A stretch of 64,000 nt of DNA from Anaeramoeba flamelloides (taxonomy: Eukaryota; Metamonada; Anaeramoebidae), in assembly GCA_027625915.1 (NCBI GenBank), contig JANTQA010000026.1, forward strand, positions 3,100,001 to 3,164,000, written 5' to 3'. The notes under the pieces were generated by a model. The model searched no databases. It was not told where the DNA came from and was given only the letters and a program-made list of their open reading frames with translations. The first letter of the stretch is position 1. Each line of letters opens with the position of its first letter. The position numbers and the translations under genes were made by a program. Below are positions 22,451-35,430 of the stretch, piece by piece.

Positions 22451-25439
22451 TTAAGTAACAAGTAACTCTTATTTATTTTTTTTATCAAAGTAAATAGAGT
22501 AATTATTTACATAAGGATACAATTAAACCCGATGTGCAACTTCATTTGTCAACTTTAGAGAAATGAATAATCATTTTTAGAAGATTTCATTTTTTCCCAA
22601 TGAAATTTCCAGTAAAAAGATCAAGATCCTTTTTTGTTGGTTTTTTGGATCAAATTCGAAAAAAAAAAATTTAATTTTGAAGAAATCTCGCTTTTAGTAA
22701 TTTCAGAGAGTCTTTATGAGCAAATAGCCTTGAAACTTTAATCTTATTTTAAAAATATAATAAAAATCAATCAAATATTGTATTCTTGAAGATCTAAAAA
22801 AATTGATCATTTATTTTATTCACAAACATTTATTAAATTTCTTGAAATTTAAAAGACTAGTAAATATCCTTTTTCAAATATCTAGAGTATAAAAAAGTAA
22901 CTTTTTGTATTAAAATCAGTTATTTGATAATATCTATTATTTTTTTTTTAATAGAAATATTTATTTGAATTGTTTTATTTGTTTAAAAATCTTTAAAAAA
23001 TTGAGAAATAATTGTAAAGTCTATTTGATACATTTAATCTTTGGGTTGTTAATAACTTACTGAAATAATTAAAATTGAGTTATTAATTATGGATTATAAA
23101 TAATCAAATTAAAAAGTATTACTCTAGATTATAAGTTGAATTTCCCAGGTTTTAAAAAAGTATTTCGGGAGAATTTTTAATTTGATTGTTTGGTTCTTTT
23201 TCTCAGATTTTTTTAATCAATCAAAAGAAAAAATAGATTTGGTCTGTTCTTTGAATCAATAAATTATATTTTTTACAAGTTTAAAATAATTATTATATTT
23301 TTTTTGAGATTAAGTAGATTTTTTAAACTGAGTTATTCTAGGACCTAGTGGTTTTATTTTTAAAGTGTATTTTTGTACTCTTCCTTTACAGGCAATAAGA
23401 TTTCAATCTTCTTTCAAAGAAAATATTTTATTTTAAATAATTCAGAAATATTTTGAATTTTGAACTTTTCAAAAATGAGAAAAATGGATCAGACTTTTAA
23501 AAACAACCATTTCATTTCGGAAAATAGTATTTAAAAGTAAGTTTGGTTTTTGTAGTAATCAGATTTTTACTTTGTTTTTCAATTTCAAGATGCGGTAATT
23601 TTTTTTTGATTTGTTAGTTAATTCTACTTGAAGATTTTTTTTAGTTTACTAGTCCCTTAACTCAAAACTCAAAAGAGAAAATTTCGACTCTTTTGTAAAC
23701 CCCAAATTCCAAATTTTGACAAAACCAATTCGAACATTTCTTGACGAAACTTCACTGAAAGCACTCAGAACTTTCAAGGCAATCTTTCTGCCATCACAAA
23801 GGAAAGGTGATAAGAAAATAATTAAAACAAAGTTAAAAAGATTCGATCAAACCATGATAATTAGAACCAAAGCCATACAATTTTCCATCTGTTTTGATAA
23901 TAAAACTATGATCTGCATGACCAGTAAAAACTTTAGTAACATTTTCATGTAATTTACAAACTGTTGTCAGCTTTAGGGGATTCTCCACTCCTAAGTTGCC
24001 ATTTGAATTGCTGCCAGACCCATACAAAGTGTTTGTTTCTCTATTCAAAAAAAATGAACAGAGTCTTGCTGGGTAAACTTGGTGGATTGTTAGATTTTCA
24101 ATCCCTTCAGCGAGTGTTGGGGTATGAACTTTTGAATTTTGAGAGTTCATGCCTATTTGGTTGTAATTGTTTCTTCCCCACCCATAAATTTTGGGTTGAT
24201 CTTCGTTTGACATTGCAAAGAAATGATAGTAACCAGAGTGGACGCTTTTCATTGGTGGTAGTCGTTCAAGCGGCTTTATTTTTGGCTCAAAGCCAAATAA
24301 ATCTGGAAGATATAGTTTACCAGCATCACTAAGGAAAACCAACCTACCTTCGCCATCCGATACAACGTCTAGGATCGTTTTCACTTCTTCAGGAAAAATT
24401 GTAAGTGTTTCTGGCTTTTTTGAAATCTTTGGTTACTTGTCCATTGACACCGATTGTTTCCAAGACCTTTAATGTTTGCCATTTAGCTTTGTCAACTAAA
24501 AACAAAAAAAAGTAAGAAAAAATGAAAACTTTTTTTGTTTTCAAGTAAATAAAAGAATTCACGAACACAATTTTCAAATAAACATGTTACCAAGTCCTAT
24601 TAACGGTGTATCAAAATAAATTCGATGCTTTTTTTTCTTCTTGTTCCAATGGAACAACCAATTCACTACCCAAAAGTATCTCTTCGTTCAAATCAATTTT
24701 GAAGATAAATACCTTAATTTTTAAAAGTAAATTTTTAAGGACTATGTTTTGAGGTGAAAACGATGGAGTAATTTATAAAAATACCTTTGAAGAGTTTTGT
24801 AATCCAAGTAATATAAACACAACGAGAATTTCTTTAAGAAAAAATGAGAAATTTTCAAAATTTTAACAATTTTCTCAATTTTTCGACTTTCTGGAAAGAT
24901 CATGCCAAAATTTGATTTCAATAAATCAGCATTTCCATTTCAACTTTCTGAACCCAAAGTCATTCCCTTGACTTTTCTACATATTTTTTTACATTTGCTT
25001 GTACAAGTTTTAAATGTTCTCAAATTTGAAATTAACTTGAAAAACCCCAAAAGGCTTTTTTTTGCAATTATTTTTTTTGTTATTTTCATTTTTCCTTTTC
25101 ATTGAAAAAGAAAGAAAAAGTGTATGTGTGAAATGGTAAAGATGACAAAAAAAATTTTTTTTTTTATATTTGTCCAATTTCTTCAGATTAAATTTTCTTT
25201 TTGAGAAATGAAAGTGAAATAATGCAATAACCCAACCCTCTCAAGAGTGGGAAAGTAGTCCTTAATGGAATTTGTACAAAAATTTCATAATATTCCCAAT
25301 TTTTTATTGTAATTTTTAGAATTTTTGATTGAAAATTCATGAAAATTTAGGGATATAACTCACCCTAGATTTCTCTAAAATCATAATATGTTGCAATTCT
25401 ATGTACCTGGTATTAGTGTGTCATGGCTCAGATAGTTTC

Positions 25440-25890
25440 TGTGACTCTGAAAAATCAATTATAAATCTTATTACACAATAAATTATTACATTTTGTACTA
25501 TTATATTACAATTAAAAATTTTCATTTTAGAAATTTTTTATTGAATTCCTTTTCCAAATCTAAAAATAAAAACCCAAAATACAGTATTCCAGTATTTAAT
25601 AATTTATATTTAGAACTTCCAAAAGTAACTATTTAAATAATTTTTGAATTTCAAAGATTAACTCAATAATTATCAACATAAAAACACAAAGACTGATTAT
25701 TTTTTTTTTCTTTTTATTAAGTTAGTTGCGTTATCAATATAATATCAATATTTCAGAAATAATTTAGCCAAAAGAATCTATTGGTTAATTATAGAACTTT
25801 ATTAATATTGATTTTTTTATCAATTAATGGACATATTTCGCCACAAATCCGAGAAATATATTTTGCAACTTTGTAGTCTCAATATTGATT
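25440..25890 (+). repeat. Dispersed repeat D1, copy 2
   Basis: Blocks CAATAAATTATTA, CCTTTTCCAAATCTAAAAAT, TAATAATTTATATTTAGAAC, TTATCAACATAAAAACA and TTAGTTGCGTTATCAATAT parallel 6735-7340 and 43450-43700. Confidence 0.5.
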
Positions 25891-26142
25891 ATTCAACTTT
25901 TAAATTTGTGGCTAAATGCAATTTTTTTTATGAAATTTTTGGGTTTCTTTACTAATACATATACCATTTTTAATTGATGAAATCAACCAATATTACTACA
26001 CAACTCATTGATTTTAAAGAGGTATTTGAATCATGTTGAAATAAATTGGTTCGGCTCAATAACAATGTACTTTGGTATTAGGCTTCTCCTTAGTCGAATT
26101 TAATCCCTTAACCCTCTATTCTTTAACATTATTTTTCGGGTG

Positions 26143-26912
26143 TTTAAAATATTCCCAAAAATACCCGAATATCGAAAATACTCTAAAAATATTTAACCAC
26201 ATAAAAACACGGTATGGACAACTTCGAAGAAACCCGATGCCAATATACTCAGTTTAATGATAAAATAATATTTTTACTTTTAGAAAAAATATATTTTTTT
26301 GAATTTTCTACTTTAAACCACTCTAAAGATGTTTTGGTACATTTTGAGTATATTTGAGTAATTGTTGGTACTTATTAGGGTACGTGTATGTGTGGGTATG
26401 CCATGGTATTGGTATCGGCTGTGTTAGGTTTGGTATGTTTTGGTTAAAACAGTTCCTTTTATGGGATGGAGTTAAATAAAGTTTGTTATGGTTCATCTTG
26501 TTTAAGGTATGTGTGTATATTGTACGATTAGATATTACTGAGTTATTTTTAGATTGTGTTTGAGATTACAAAATTATGGGTAATGATACAGAATTAGAAA
26601 TTTTCTTCACAAGTGCATTTTCTCTCATTAAGTTAATACCATTTCGAAATGATCAGTGATTTAAATCATCCAAGATATCAATCCCTTTCACACAAAATGG
26701 GTTGAATACCTTTCCCTCAAATTTATTTTTTTTCAATTGTGATATTTTCAAACCACAAAAAAAATTTGTTTCTCAAATAAAATTCCAAATTTACCTTTAA
26801 ACTGAGTATATTTCCACTAGTGTTTCTTAGAAGTTGTTCAAAAAGTGTTTTTTCATGGTTAAAAAATTTTAGGGTATTTTCTATTTTCGGGTATTTTCAG
26901 GAATATTTGATA
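26143..26912. mobile_element. ~770-bp element with ~115-bp terminal inverted repeats
   Basis: Left arm 26143-26257 pairs with right arm 26798-26912. Outer ends: AAATATTCCCAAAAATACCC against GGGTATTTTCAGGAATATTT. Inner ends: CCAATATACTCAGTTTA against TAAACTGAGTATATTTCC. The arms also share AACTTC.AAGAAAC. The core has unusual G-rich stretches for this window (GTACGTGTATGTGTGGGTAT, GGTATCGGCTGTGTTAGG). No transposase frame. Confidence 0.7.
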
Positions 26913-26927
26913 GATTCTTATTTTTCC

Positions 26928-27412
26928 AATTTGATCCTTCATTTTTAGAATTTCTTTTTTAATAAACGAATTTTAATTAACAAACACCATATTTTATTGA
27001 GGTTTTATTGTTCGTTCCTTTGATCTTTATATATATATATATATATAAACATCAATCCAAAAAATTGGACACACCCAAAATCAAAAATAGGCAAAAAAAA
27101 CCTAATTTATTGTATTTTTCCAAACCTAATATAAAACAAAAATTCATTTAAGTTAACACAGTATTAATGTTTTAATAAATAATCATTTTCATCCAAATAT
27201 ATATATATATAACTCAATTGTCAAAATAATCCTTATTGGCTTATTTAGCATGTGTTTCAAAATAAGTACTATCATATTTGTTTTTTATAGAAGACCTATA
27301 AATTAAATAATCAAACCGACCAACAATAAAAAATAATCAAGTATTTTATTAGTTTCTGAAAGTATTAAAATTAAAAAAGAAATAGAAAAAATGAAGGGTC
27401 AAATGGAAAAAT
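26928..27412. mobile_element. ~485-bp inverted-repeat element with internal AT microsatellites
   Basis: Left arm (TTTGATCCTTCATTTTTAGA and ATTTCTTTTTTAAT, ending TTTTATTG) pairs with the right arm at 27320-27412 (CAATAAAAAATA, AAGAAATAGAAAAAATGAAG, GGTCAAAT). (AT)n runs at 27029-27048 and 27200-27213 flank a central block containing AAAATTGGACACACCC. Arms are diverged. A copy of the left arm lies at 9290-9380. Confidence 0.5.
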
Positions 27413-27769
27413 TTATCTTAAAAAAAAGAGTTTATTAATTAACAAAATTCTCATTTTAAATATAATTCAAATTTTGATAAAAATTTGAGAAAATTACAAA
27501 AAATTGTACACAAATTTCATTCTTGTTTTCAAATTTACTTCAATGATAAAGTAATTTACATTCAAAATTGAATTTTATCTACGGTTATTTAATAGGTGTT
27601 ACATTAAATTTTGGATTATATCAAGAAAAGGGAACAAACAAAGATTATCTTTTAAATGCAGTTTAAATGCTTTATTAACAGGTTTTGTTGATCAATGTAT
27701 TCCAATAAACCTAGGTTTACAAAAAAAAAGTTTTACTATTTGGAGAAAAAGTAAAAAAGGAAAAAAAAA

Positions 27770-27990
27770 AAGTTTAATACAGTTTTTCATTGGTAACATT
27801 AACCAAAAACCCAAAATGGAAGTGAAAATCACTAATTCTGAATATCAAAATTAACTTCAAATAACAATCCAATAATTCATTCAGTCGTCCTTAATAAAAA
27901 AATAAAATCTCTTTAATTACCGAAATCATTGCAGTGGTTTTGGAGATCTCAAAAATAGTCAAATTTTTAAAAAAATTAACTTTAAAATAA
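27770..27990 (-). repeat. Inverted fragment related to the 21835-22450 TIR element
   Basis: AGTTTAATACAGTTTTTCAT and GGTAACATTAAC resemble the left arm. GGTTTTGGAGATCTCAAAAA followed by TAGTCAAATTTTTAAAAA is the reverse complement of 22215-22255. A rearranged, degraded copy. Confidence 0.5.
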
Positions 27991-29511
27991 TCTATTAAAA
28001 ACAAAGTCTTTGAAATTGGATCTGTAAAAGTGCACTTATTAGGATATAATTACTTTTTGGATCTAAGAAATTATCTTTGCGAAAATCAGATAAAAAAATT
28101 TATTTCCACAAAAAAGAAAAATCTTTACCTTTTTTCAAGGATGCTTTAATAAACAATTATTTTTAATTCAAATCACCAAAACAATTTTAACAATTATCCT
28201 ACTTAAAATAGCTATTATATTTTCTGAAATTTATATTGTTGTTTGAATTATTAACTGCTCAAAATTTTCACTTAATTTACCTCTTTTTTCAAATAGAAAT
28301 TTCAAACAAAGAGATTGATTGAATATAAGACATTTGTTTATTTCATTTATTCCATATTTTGTTCTATCTTTGTGTGAAATCAAAATCCTAAATGAAAGTT
28401 GCATATTCGGAAGAATACAGAAAAGAAGAACTACATAAAAATATTTTACAGTTAAAATTCAAATAACAGTAAGAAGATTGATAATTAGTGATTTATTTTC
28501 AGTTGGGTTCTTCCTTATTTTACTTTTTGAGAAATTTTTTTTTCCAATTTAACTTTTGCCTTTTTATTTAAATTAAATATTTTTTTTCAACAAATGAACA
28601 TAAAGTCTATGTATTGGTTCTTTTTGAGATCTGGTTACCTTCATTTTTTTACAGAAATATTTAACAAATTATTTTTTTTTAGAGTTTTTTGGAAATAAGT
28701 AAAACAAAATAATTAAACATTGAAAAAAATATTTGACTATTTATTAAATCAGAATGATTTGTTGTGAAGTTAAAACTATTTTTCATTTTAGAAAAAAATT
28801 TTTACCCTAATCAAAAAAATTTTTCAAAAAAAGAAAAAATAATTTAAAATTTTATTCCAAAAGTGTTTATTACATTCATAATAGAATTACTGATCAGGAA
28901 TTAGTGGTTTAAAACATATATTTCAACATATCTCAGGGAATAATAAGTCTCATAATAAGATTATAAAGTTAAAATCTTTTTGAAGGTATTTTCTCAAAAA
29001 CCTTCAGTATAATTTTTTTTTTCTCATCTGTTGAATTTTTATTTCCCTTTTAGAATAAAATTGAGGTGAGTTAAAAAACAATTTGTACAATAAAGACTAA
29101 AATTCAGAAGCTTAATAACAATAAAATTGATCAATAGTTAAAAAAGATTTAAGAAAAGAACCCAAATAATGATCAATTTTATTTCCATTCGCAACCAAAA
29201 AAATCTAGAATTCTGAGTATACTAAAATGGGTATTTTATTGTTTTGTTTCGATTCCAACCCAAATTGTAGAACAAATTTCTTTTTTCACACAATTTTTTT
29301 CTTAAACTTATTTTGAAAATAATCTCCTTTAAAAAAAAAATTGAAAAAACCAATTTTGAAATATTTCTCCTGAAGGAAGTTTTTGAATGTTTATTGGTAT
29401 TTTTGAGAAATATCCAAATTAAAAATGATTCAGTAAAATTCAAAAAATCGTAAGGAAGTTAACAAAGTTTCAAAATCATTTTTTTTTTAATTTACAATTT
29501 TTTGTTTTGAA

Positions 29512-31154
29512 ATGGATATGCTGAAAAAAAGATGTTACCCAGTGGACCCAATTAGCATTCGCGAAAAGCCAAATGAAAATAAAAAACGATTCTTGCTTGA
29601 TAAAAAAGAAAATTACATTGATTTGGATTTTAATTTTAATTTTGATTTTGATTTTGGTTTTGGTTTGGATTTAAATATACTTAGTTTAACCCAAACCAAG
29701 AGCAAAAGAGCCGAATGCAACACCAAAATTGATGGCAACGATGAAGAGAAAATCAAAAAACATTTGATCCAAACCATTGAAAATTTACCTTCAACTGAAG
29801 TTCTGGATGATTCTTTTTGCTTTGATTTTATCGAACAAAAATGGAGTGATCTCAAAGAGAATAAAGGCTTTTGTGGAGACAGTTCAACCAACAACAACAG
29901 CCAATCTAGCAATAGTCTTTTTGAAACAAATTTTCAAAATGAAAATGAAAAAAAAAAAGTAACAATTGTACATGATGATTCACTGAATGAAAGTGGCTAC
30001 TGCTTCATAAATGAGCTTGAAGATGAAGAGAAAGTCGACAAAGTTGGCCTTTTTGAAGAAGATGTAAGTTGTTGAAATTTTACTGTCCCTTTTTTTTAGT
30101 AATTTGTTTTCTTTTACTTTTTTCCGAATTTCCATTTTTTTTTTAAAGACTTTTAATCTCAAAAAAAGAACCTTTTCAAAATTAAATCAAAAGAACTCGT
30201 GAAATTAAAGGAAAAAATAGAAAACTTTACCGAAAATAAAAAAAATCACGCCTTTTACAATAAAAAAAAATTGAAAAAAAAAAAGATACCAAAAACTGTA
30301 AAGAACAACTGTTTTTTGAGAAGATGCTCCTTATTACATCTTTTAATTTCTTTTTGTCTTCTCAAGAACAATTTAATTTTTTTTTTTTTGTTAACTTTTT
30401 TTCAAAAATTCTTCTTAAAAAATTAATGTAAAAATTTTTTTTATTTTTCTTTCTTCATTTCTCTTAATTGTGACCAATATATTGTGAAAATTAATAGGAA
30501 CTAGATTGTCTTTTAATATCTTCGCTATTGCCAAACCAAAGTACAAAGGAACAAGGAAAACTCACTTTAGTTTTGGATTTGGATCAAACTTTGGTTTACA
30601 GCAGCACAAATAAACCTGATCAGTATGATTTCAAATGTATTTTCAAACAAAACAAACTCAATTTAGACCAAATAATCCAAAACGAGGAAGCCACAGAGCA
30701 AGTAATTTATGTCCAAAAGCGACCTTATTTGGAGACATTTTTAGAGGAATGTGCAAAATTATTTGAAGTTGTAATTTTCACAGCAGGGATCAAAGAATAT
30801 GCCGATCAAGTGCTTGATCACATAGATCCAGAAAATTCCTTCATTAGCCATAGGCTGTATCGTGATTCATGTAAAAAATTCGAAGGGTCGCATTATGTAA
30901 AAGATTTGAGTCTCCTTGGACGCAAACTCGAGAAATGCATCATTATTGATGACCAACCTTCTTCATATCATTTACAACCAGAAAATGCAATTCCAATCAA
31001 AGAATTTCTTGGCAACATAAATCCAGATACAAAAGATTTCCAATCTCAAGGGCTTATGTTTAATAATGAATTAAAAATAATTTTGAAAATTTTGCAGCAA
31101 TTTGAAAAGTGTGAAAACGTTTATCCGTTATTAGAAAAAACGAAAAAATATTAA
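29512..31154 (+). CDS. FCP1/SCP-like (NIF domain, HAD superfamily) protein phosphatase
   Basis: Two exons, 29512-30063 and 30498-31154, joined phase 0 across a 434-nt intron (GTAAGT...TAATAG) to give 402 residues. ATG at 29512 opens the first exon; the second exon has no ATG of its own near its start. The N-terminal ~184 residues are low-complexity, with an alternating aromatic run (DFNFNFDFDFGFGLDL), poly-Asn/Ser and acidic stretches. The phosphatase domain follows: catalytic DLDQT (Asp211, Asp213, Thr215), VQKRPYLETFLEECAKLFEV, VIFTAGIKEYADQVLDHIDP (Thr279), SHYVKDLSLLGR (Lys319) and IIIDDQPSSYHLQPENAIPI (Asp335/336). The order and motifs are those of small CTD phosphatases and Dullard/Nem1, which dephosphorylate Ser/Thr on Pol II CTD or lipin-type targets. 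The usual DN of motif IV is DD here. A possible AATAAA lies at about 31183. Confidence 0.9.
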
Positions 31155-32659
31155 ATTTAGAGAAATGCATTTCTTCTGATGAATAAAATAATAATAGCCA
31201 CCATAATAATAAAAATCAAAAAAAAAGAAAAAAGAAAAATATTTAAAAATCTATTATTAATAATATTAATTCTATTATTGATAATATTTTATTGAATAAA
31301 ATACCAGTATCGATATGTGATTAGATGCATATTAAAACTAGCTTATCTACTTAATATGTGTTGTACATTACTATTATCCAATACCCTCTATTTATTACCA
31401 TTCATTTTATTATCCCCCCTTTTTTTCTGGTTTAAACCAGATTTCCTTTTGAATATTTATTTTTTAATAGAGATTTATTTAAATATTAAATATTTATTTA
31501 TATATCTCCCTTATTATAATATACTTAATATTAAGTAAAAAAAAAAAAAATAATCTATTTTTGATTAATTTTTGTATATTTTATTAATTTGAAAATAAAA
31601 ACTAACTACCTTTATTTCAATTTTTTTTTTTTTTTCGATATTTTTTTATTTTTAAAATTTTCAAGATTTACTGAAGTGATAAAGATGTAAACCGGTAAGC
31701 ACAAAATTTACTGTAGTACTTCTTAATAAGAAAAATATATCCACTTTAATCAATTTAAGAATTTTAATATATTCCTTTTCCATCAAAGTTGCACAGTTTC
31801 ATTGAAGAAATCGAGCATATTCCATAAGTTTACTCTATATTTTTATATGAATAAACTTTCACTTTTTTTGATCAGATTTATTTTTTCGAATTTTGTCAAA
31901 TTTGCTTTTTTTTTTCTTTTCTCTTTCATTTTTTCTTTTTTTGCTTTTATTTTTTCTTTTAAAAAAAGCAAATTTGAGAAAAAAAAAATGTTAGAAAATT
32001 CTAATTAACTTTAAAAAAGTTGGTCTTCAAATTTATTTACAAATGAATAGATTTACTTTTAAAAAATATAACTGCCAAAAATTTTATTTTCTCGAAAAAA
32101 ATGGGAAATTTTGAATTAGGGGTTCAAAATATAATTTCCCAATTATTTTTTGGGCAATATTTTATTTTTTTCGATACTTTATAGTTTGTGCAGGTATTTT
32201 TTTTTTATTAATAGTATTCTCTAATCTGAAGATATTTTTTCTCTTATTTCTAATTAATCTTATATTGGACAATTCTAAAAAAAAAAAAAAGAGTTTATAA
32301 TTTTTGGTTGAACCCCCTAGTGTGGAATGGGGTTAAATTGTAAACTAATTATTTCTATTAAAAGGGAATTTATTAAATTTGAACCCTAGGAAGGATTGAT
32401 AAATATAATTGTATATAAGCGCTATATTATTTTACTAATTTATTTCTCATTTGATTTGTAAACTAATACTTTCTTTTTACACAAAATCCAACCAAAGTAA
32501 ATAATAAAAAAAACAATCCCATTAAAACAGTTTAAAGAACAATAAAAATATTTTTTTCTTGAAATTTGAAAATAATTTTGTTTATTTGTGAAATATTTTA
32601 TTATTTTTTTTCATCATTTTTGTTTTCAGTTTAGATTCTCAATTACTATAGTTTTCCAG

Positions 32660-32930
<271 letters not shown>

Positions 32931-34496
32931 TATATTAAACCCTACCACACCCAGAATCTGGTAATATTGTTTATGTCATTTGATTACTAATTATATATTT
33001 ATCTGTTTCCAATTTTTTTCATAATTTGATTTTAGTATTGTTGGAAGATAAATTATAAACCAATATAATTAAGTGTTTATAGAGAATTTGATATACTGAA
33101 ACTAGGTAATTTTTTTATCAAGTTGAAAATAAAAATAAAAAAGCAAAGAAGAATATACCAAGAGTTAGAAAGCAAATAAAATTAAAAAGAAAAAAGAAAT
33201 TATAACAAATTAAATAAAGAGCCACAAATCATCGTTCATGACCATTTACCAAATGAAACGAAATTAACAAAAATTATTATTGTAATGATTTTGGGTGTTT
33301 CAAATTAAAGATAATTTTTTTTTTACTTTTTTTATTTCTTACCAATTTCTTACTTATAAACCCTTTAAATCATTTTTTTTTACTTTATTCTCATACTTTT
33401 GTTTTTCACTTTTTTTTTTCATTTTTCTCGCATTTTTTTTTTTAGTTTTCCGACTATAAAAATAAATTTGGAGATGCTATTTGCACGAATAACTACTGCA
33501 TGTATGGTTTAACACATAAAACCCTTTTTATAAATTCCAGTAAAATGAAATCAAGATTGTATTATAAATATCGTCAAAAATAATGAATAATTATTTATTC
33601 TTTTTTAATGACCAATATTGAAAATAACCAATAATGTTTAATATTTCAGATAAGTAACCTTTCTTATTTTAGGAATAATATATTTAATTTATTTAAGGTT
33701 CTAGTTACTTAGAGTAGATTGTATCAAAACCCAAAAAGCAAGTTGACCCATAAGGGATATTCAACAAAAGGACTTCATATGATTGGAAAAATTTAAATAA
33801 CAAAAAAAATCCATAGGATACCTAATACTAAATCAATTAATATATATATGTCCTAAATGAAATAAAATGAATTTTTTTTTAAAAAAATATTAATCTTTTC
33901 ATAGTAAATATTTCAAAGGGTTATATTTCTTCAATTTCCAACAATTTTTTACTTCCAGTACTAAAATTGATTTTATTCAATTTATTCTAAATTGTGATTA
34001 TTTTTCGGCTAAGCAATATTTGAAAAATAAGGATTTTATAACAATTTTTTAGAAATAAAAATAAAACCTTTGAAAAATAGAAAAAAATGAAAAAAAAAAT
34101 CTCATTGATATCAAAAAGCACAAAAGAATGAGTCACTTTGAAACCAAATCATAGCTTTCAAAATTATATTTTATAACCATTTAAATTGAAAATAAAGTGT
34201 CACTATTTGGTTCCAATATCGATAAATCTCATTGTTTTTCATTGTTACCTTTTGGAGATTGATGACATATCAAAAGTTACTTCATTTTTTCCATCGGAAT
34301 TATTTACTTATAATTAATACGAAAAAAATATTTTTTTATTGGATTTCTAGTTATTCTTTTTCATTGGGAATGACTTCTCACTTAATGCTTATAAGCTTTT
34401 GAATTTGAAAAAAATACTATCTTGTAATTAGTACTGTGTATTTTTTATTCTAGTTCTTAGCTGATCGATCTTCGAGATTAGTAGAAATTTTAAGAA

Positions 34497-35066
34497 ATGA
34501 TTGAAAAAAGCAATTTTTTAGAATTTTTTTAGGAAACCCAATTTGATAAATGTCTGATTAATAGATTGGAAAGTCTTTAAAAAAAATTCTAATTTTTGGG
34601 TTGTCAATTGAAATGAATATTTCAATTGAACTCGATTACCCTAATAAAAAAAATTTATTATAAAATGTTATAAACGTGTTGTAAAGGTGTTATAAAATGT
34701 TATGAATTTTTATAATCCAAAATTTTTATAATATAAATCTTTATTATAAAATATGTGTTATAAGAATTGTAACATATTATAATCCTGTTATAAGAATATT
34801 TTTTTTTTAAATATTGAAAAAATCATCATTTAAAAGGAAATTTTGTTATAAAAAGCTTATATAGATGTTATAAAAAATTTTTTTATCAGGGTAACTAGAA
34901 AAATAAATTTTTTTTAAAAACTTAAAATAAAACCAAAGCCAATATTACCTTTCAATTGAGAAGTCACATCTCAATTTATTATTAAACAATCATTCAATTT
35001 TCGACTTACACTCTTCAATTTGGATTTTGGAAAAAAAAACAAAAAAATTGCTTTTTTCAATCATTT
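34497..35066. mobile_element. Inverted-repeat element with a nested MITE
   Basis: AATGATTGAAAAAAGCAATT at the left pairs with AATTGCTTTTTTCAATCATT at the right. Diverged pairing continues inward (CCCAATTTGATAAATGTC against the ACACTCTTCAATTTGGATTT side). The MITE at 34639-34891 sits inside. Confidence 0.55.
34639..34891. mobile_element. MITE with CCCTAATAAAA termini and tandem GTTATAA motifs, copy 1
   Basis: CCCTAATAAAAAAAATTTAT at the left and AAATTTTTTTATCAGGG at the right. TA flanks both sides (34637-34638 and 34892-34893). The body repeats (A)ATGTTATAA-like units many times. 253 bp, no coding capacity. The related copy at 45837-46086 is in the opposite orientation. Confidence 0.75.
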
Positions 35067-35430
35067 ATTAAACCCTCATACAAGTCCAAGACGGATCAAC
35101 TTAAGATCAAATTAACAAGTGGCCACAAACGATACAAAGTAATCTTTTTTCAAATTTCAGGGATTATCAACCTTAAATAGAAAATAATTAAGGAAAAATG
35201 TTAATGAATTTCTTTTTTTAATTACTCTTCCAACATCCCTAATACTTGAACAAAGTTACAAATAGTTCAACATTTTCAGCTACTTTCATACAATTTCAAT
35301 TCCTTTTAAACACTTTTCAAAGTGAAGAGTTATGTAAAAGATCAGATGATTTTTGGCAATTTAATCATAGTCCAATATTTCATTTTTTCGAAACTTCCTT
35401 TATTTTTAATATTTCAACATTATCCTCTGT

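Larger units (their letters stand above)
15086..23852 (-). other. 8.77 kb intron of the RCC1-BTB gene, filled with mobile elements
   Basis: Donor GTTTGA follows CATG at 23853; acceptor TTTTTAG precedes GAGAATTGGG at 15085. It holds a Tc1-like MITE (15304-15502), two palindrome mosaics (15645-16110, 17708-18276), LINE fragments (16590-16900, 17268-18941), an R1 copy (20080-21165), a MITE (21355-21520) and a TIR element with nested MITE (21835-22450). 18955-20080 and 22451-23850 show no gene I can support. A minus-strand frame at 19357-19644 has some protein-like composition but no recognisable family. Confidence 0.65.
14029..24710 (-). pseudogene. RCC1-repeat/double BTB protein gene copy, split by an 8.77 kb intron and probably inactive
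   Basis: Exons on the minus strand: about 24710-24591 (uncertain), 24495-23853 and 15085-14029. The middle exon encodes RCC1 blades (KIYGWGRNNYNQIGM, LYGSGSNSNGNLGV, LYGFGSNYHG). Its end CATG joins GAGAATTGGG of the last exon to read GSNYHG-ELGND, completing a blade in frame. After LFVSGLA and KEVWVGG come a degenerate first BTB (VYKILIETRIGKSF, IEDLLMWVYCDEM) and a second BTB (DFKLVVKI, HIHKFILTA, LFKKSLETIELFITFLYTDE). Lesions: a frame change in an A run near 24423, an in-frame TAA at 14784-14786 between RCC1 and BTB parts, and a one-base frame change near 14290 in the second BTB. BTB proteins usually act as cullin-3 adaptors or oligomerise. Sequencing error is an alternative for single lesions, but three or more suggest decay. 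Confidence 0.75.
24711..29511. other. Intergenic stretch rich in inverted-repeat elements
   Basis: Holds D1 copy 2 (25440-25890), TIR elements at 26143-26912 and 26928-27412, and an inverted fragment of the 21835-type element (27770-27990). A weak CTGGTATT-type MITE may lie at about 28240-28467. Frames such as 24902-25105, 26072-26257 and 29222-29443 are not convincing genes. Confidence 0.55.

Noticed and set aside
23716-24332. Plus-strand frames opposite the RCC1 exon
   Set aside because: The minus strand encodes clear RCC1 repeats; the plus frames have no recognisable features.
34637-34893. CCCTAA/TTAGGG as a telomeric remnant
   Set aside because: Only one unit at each end, positioned as the TIR of a MITE, not a tandem array.
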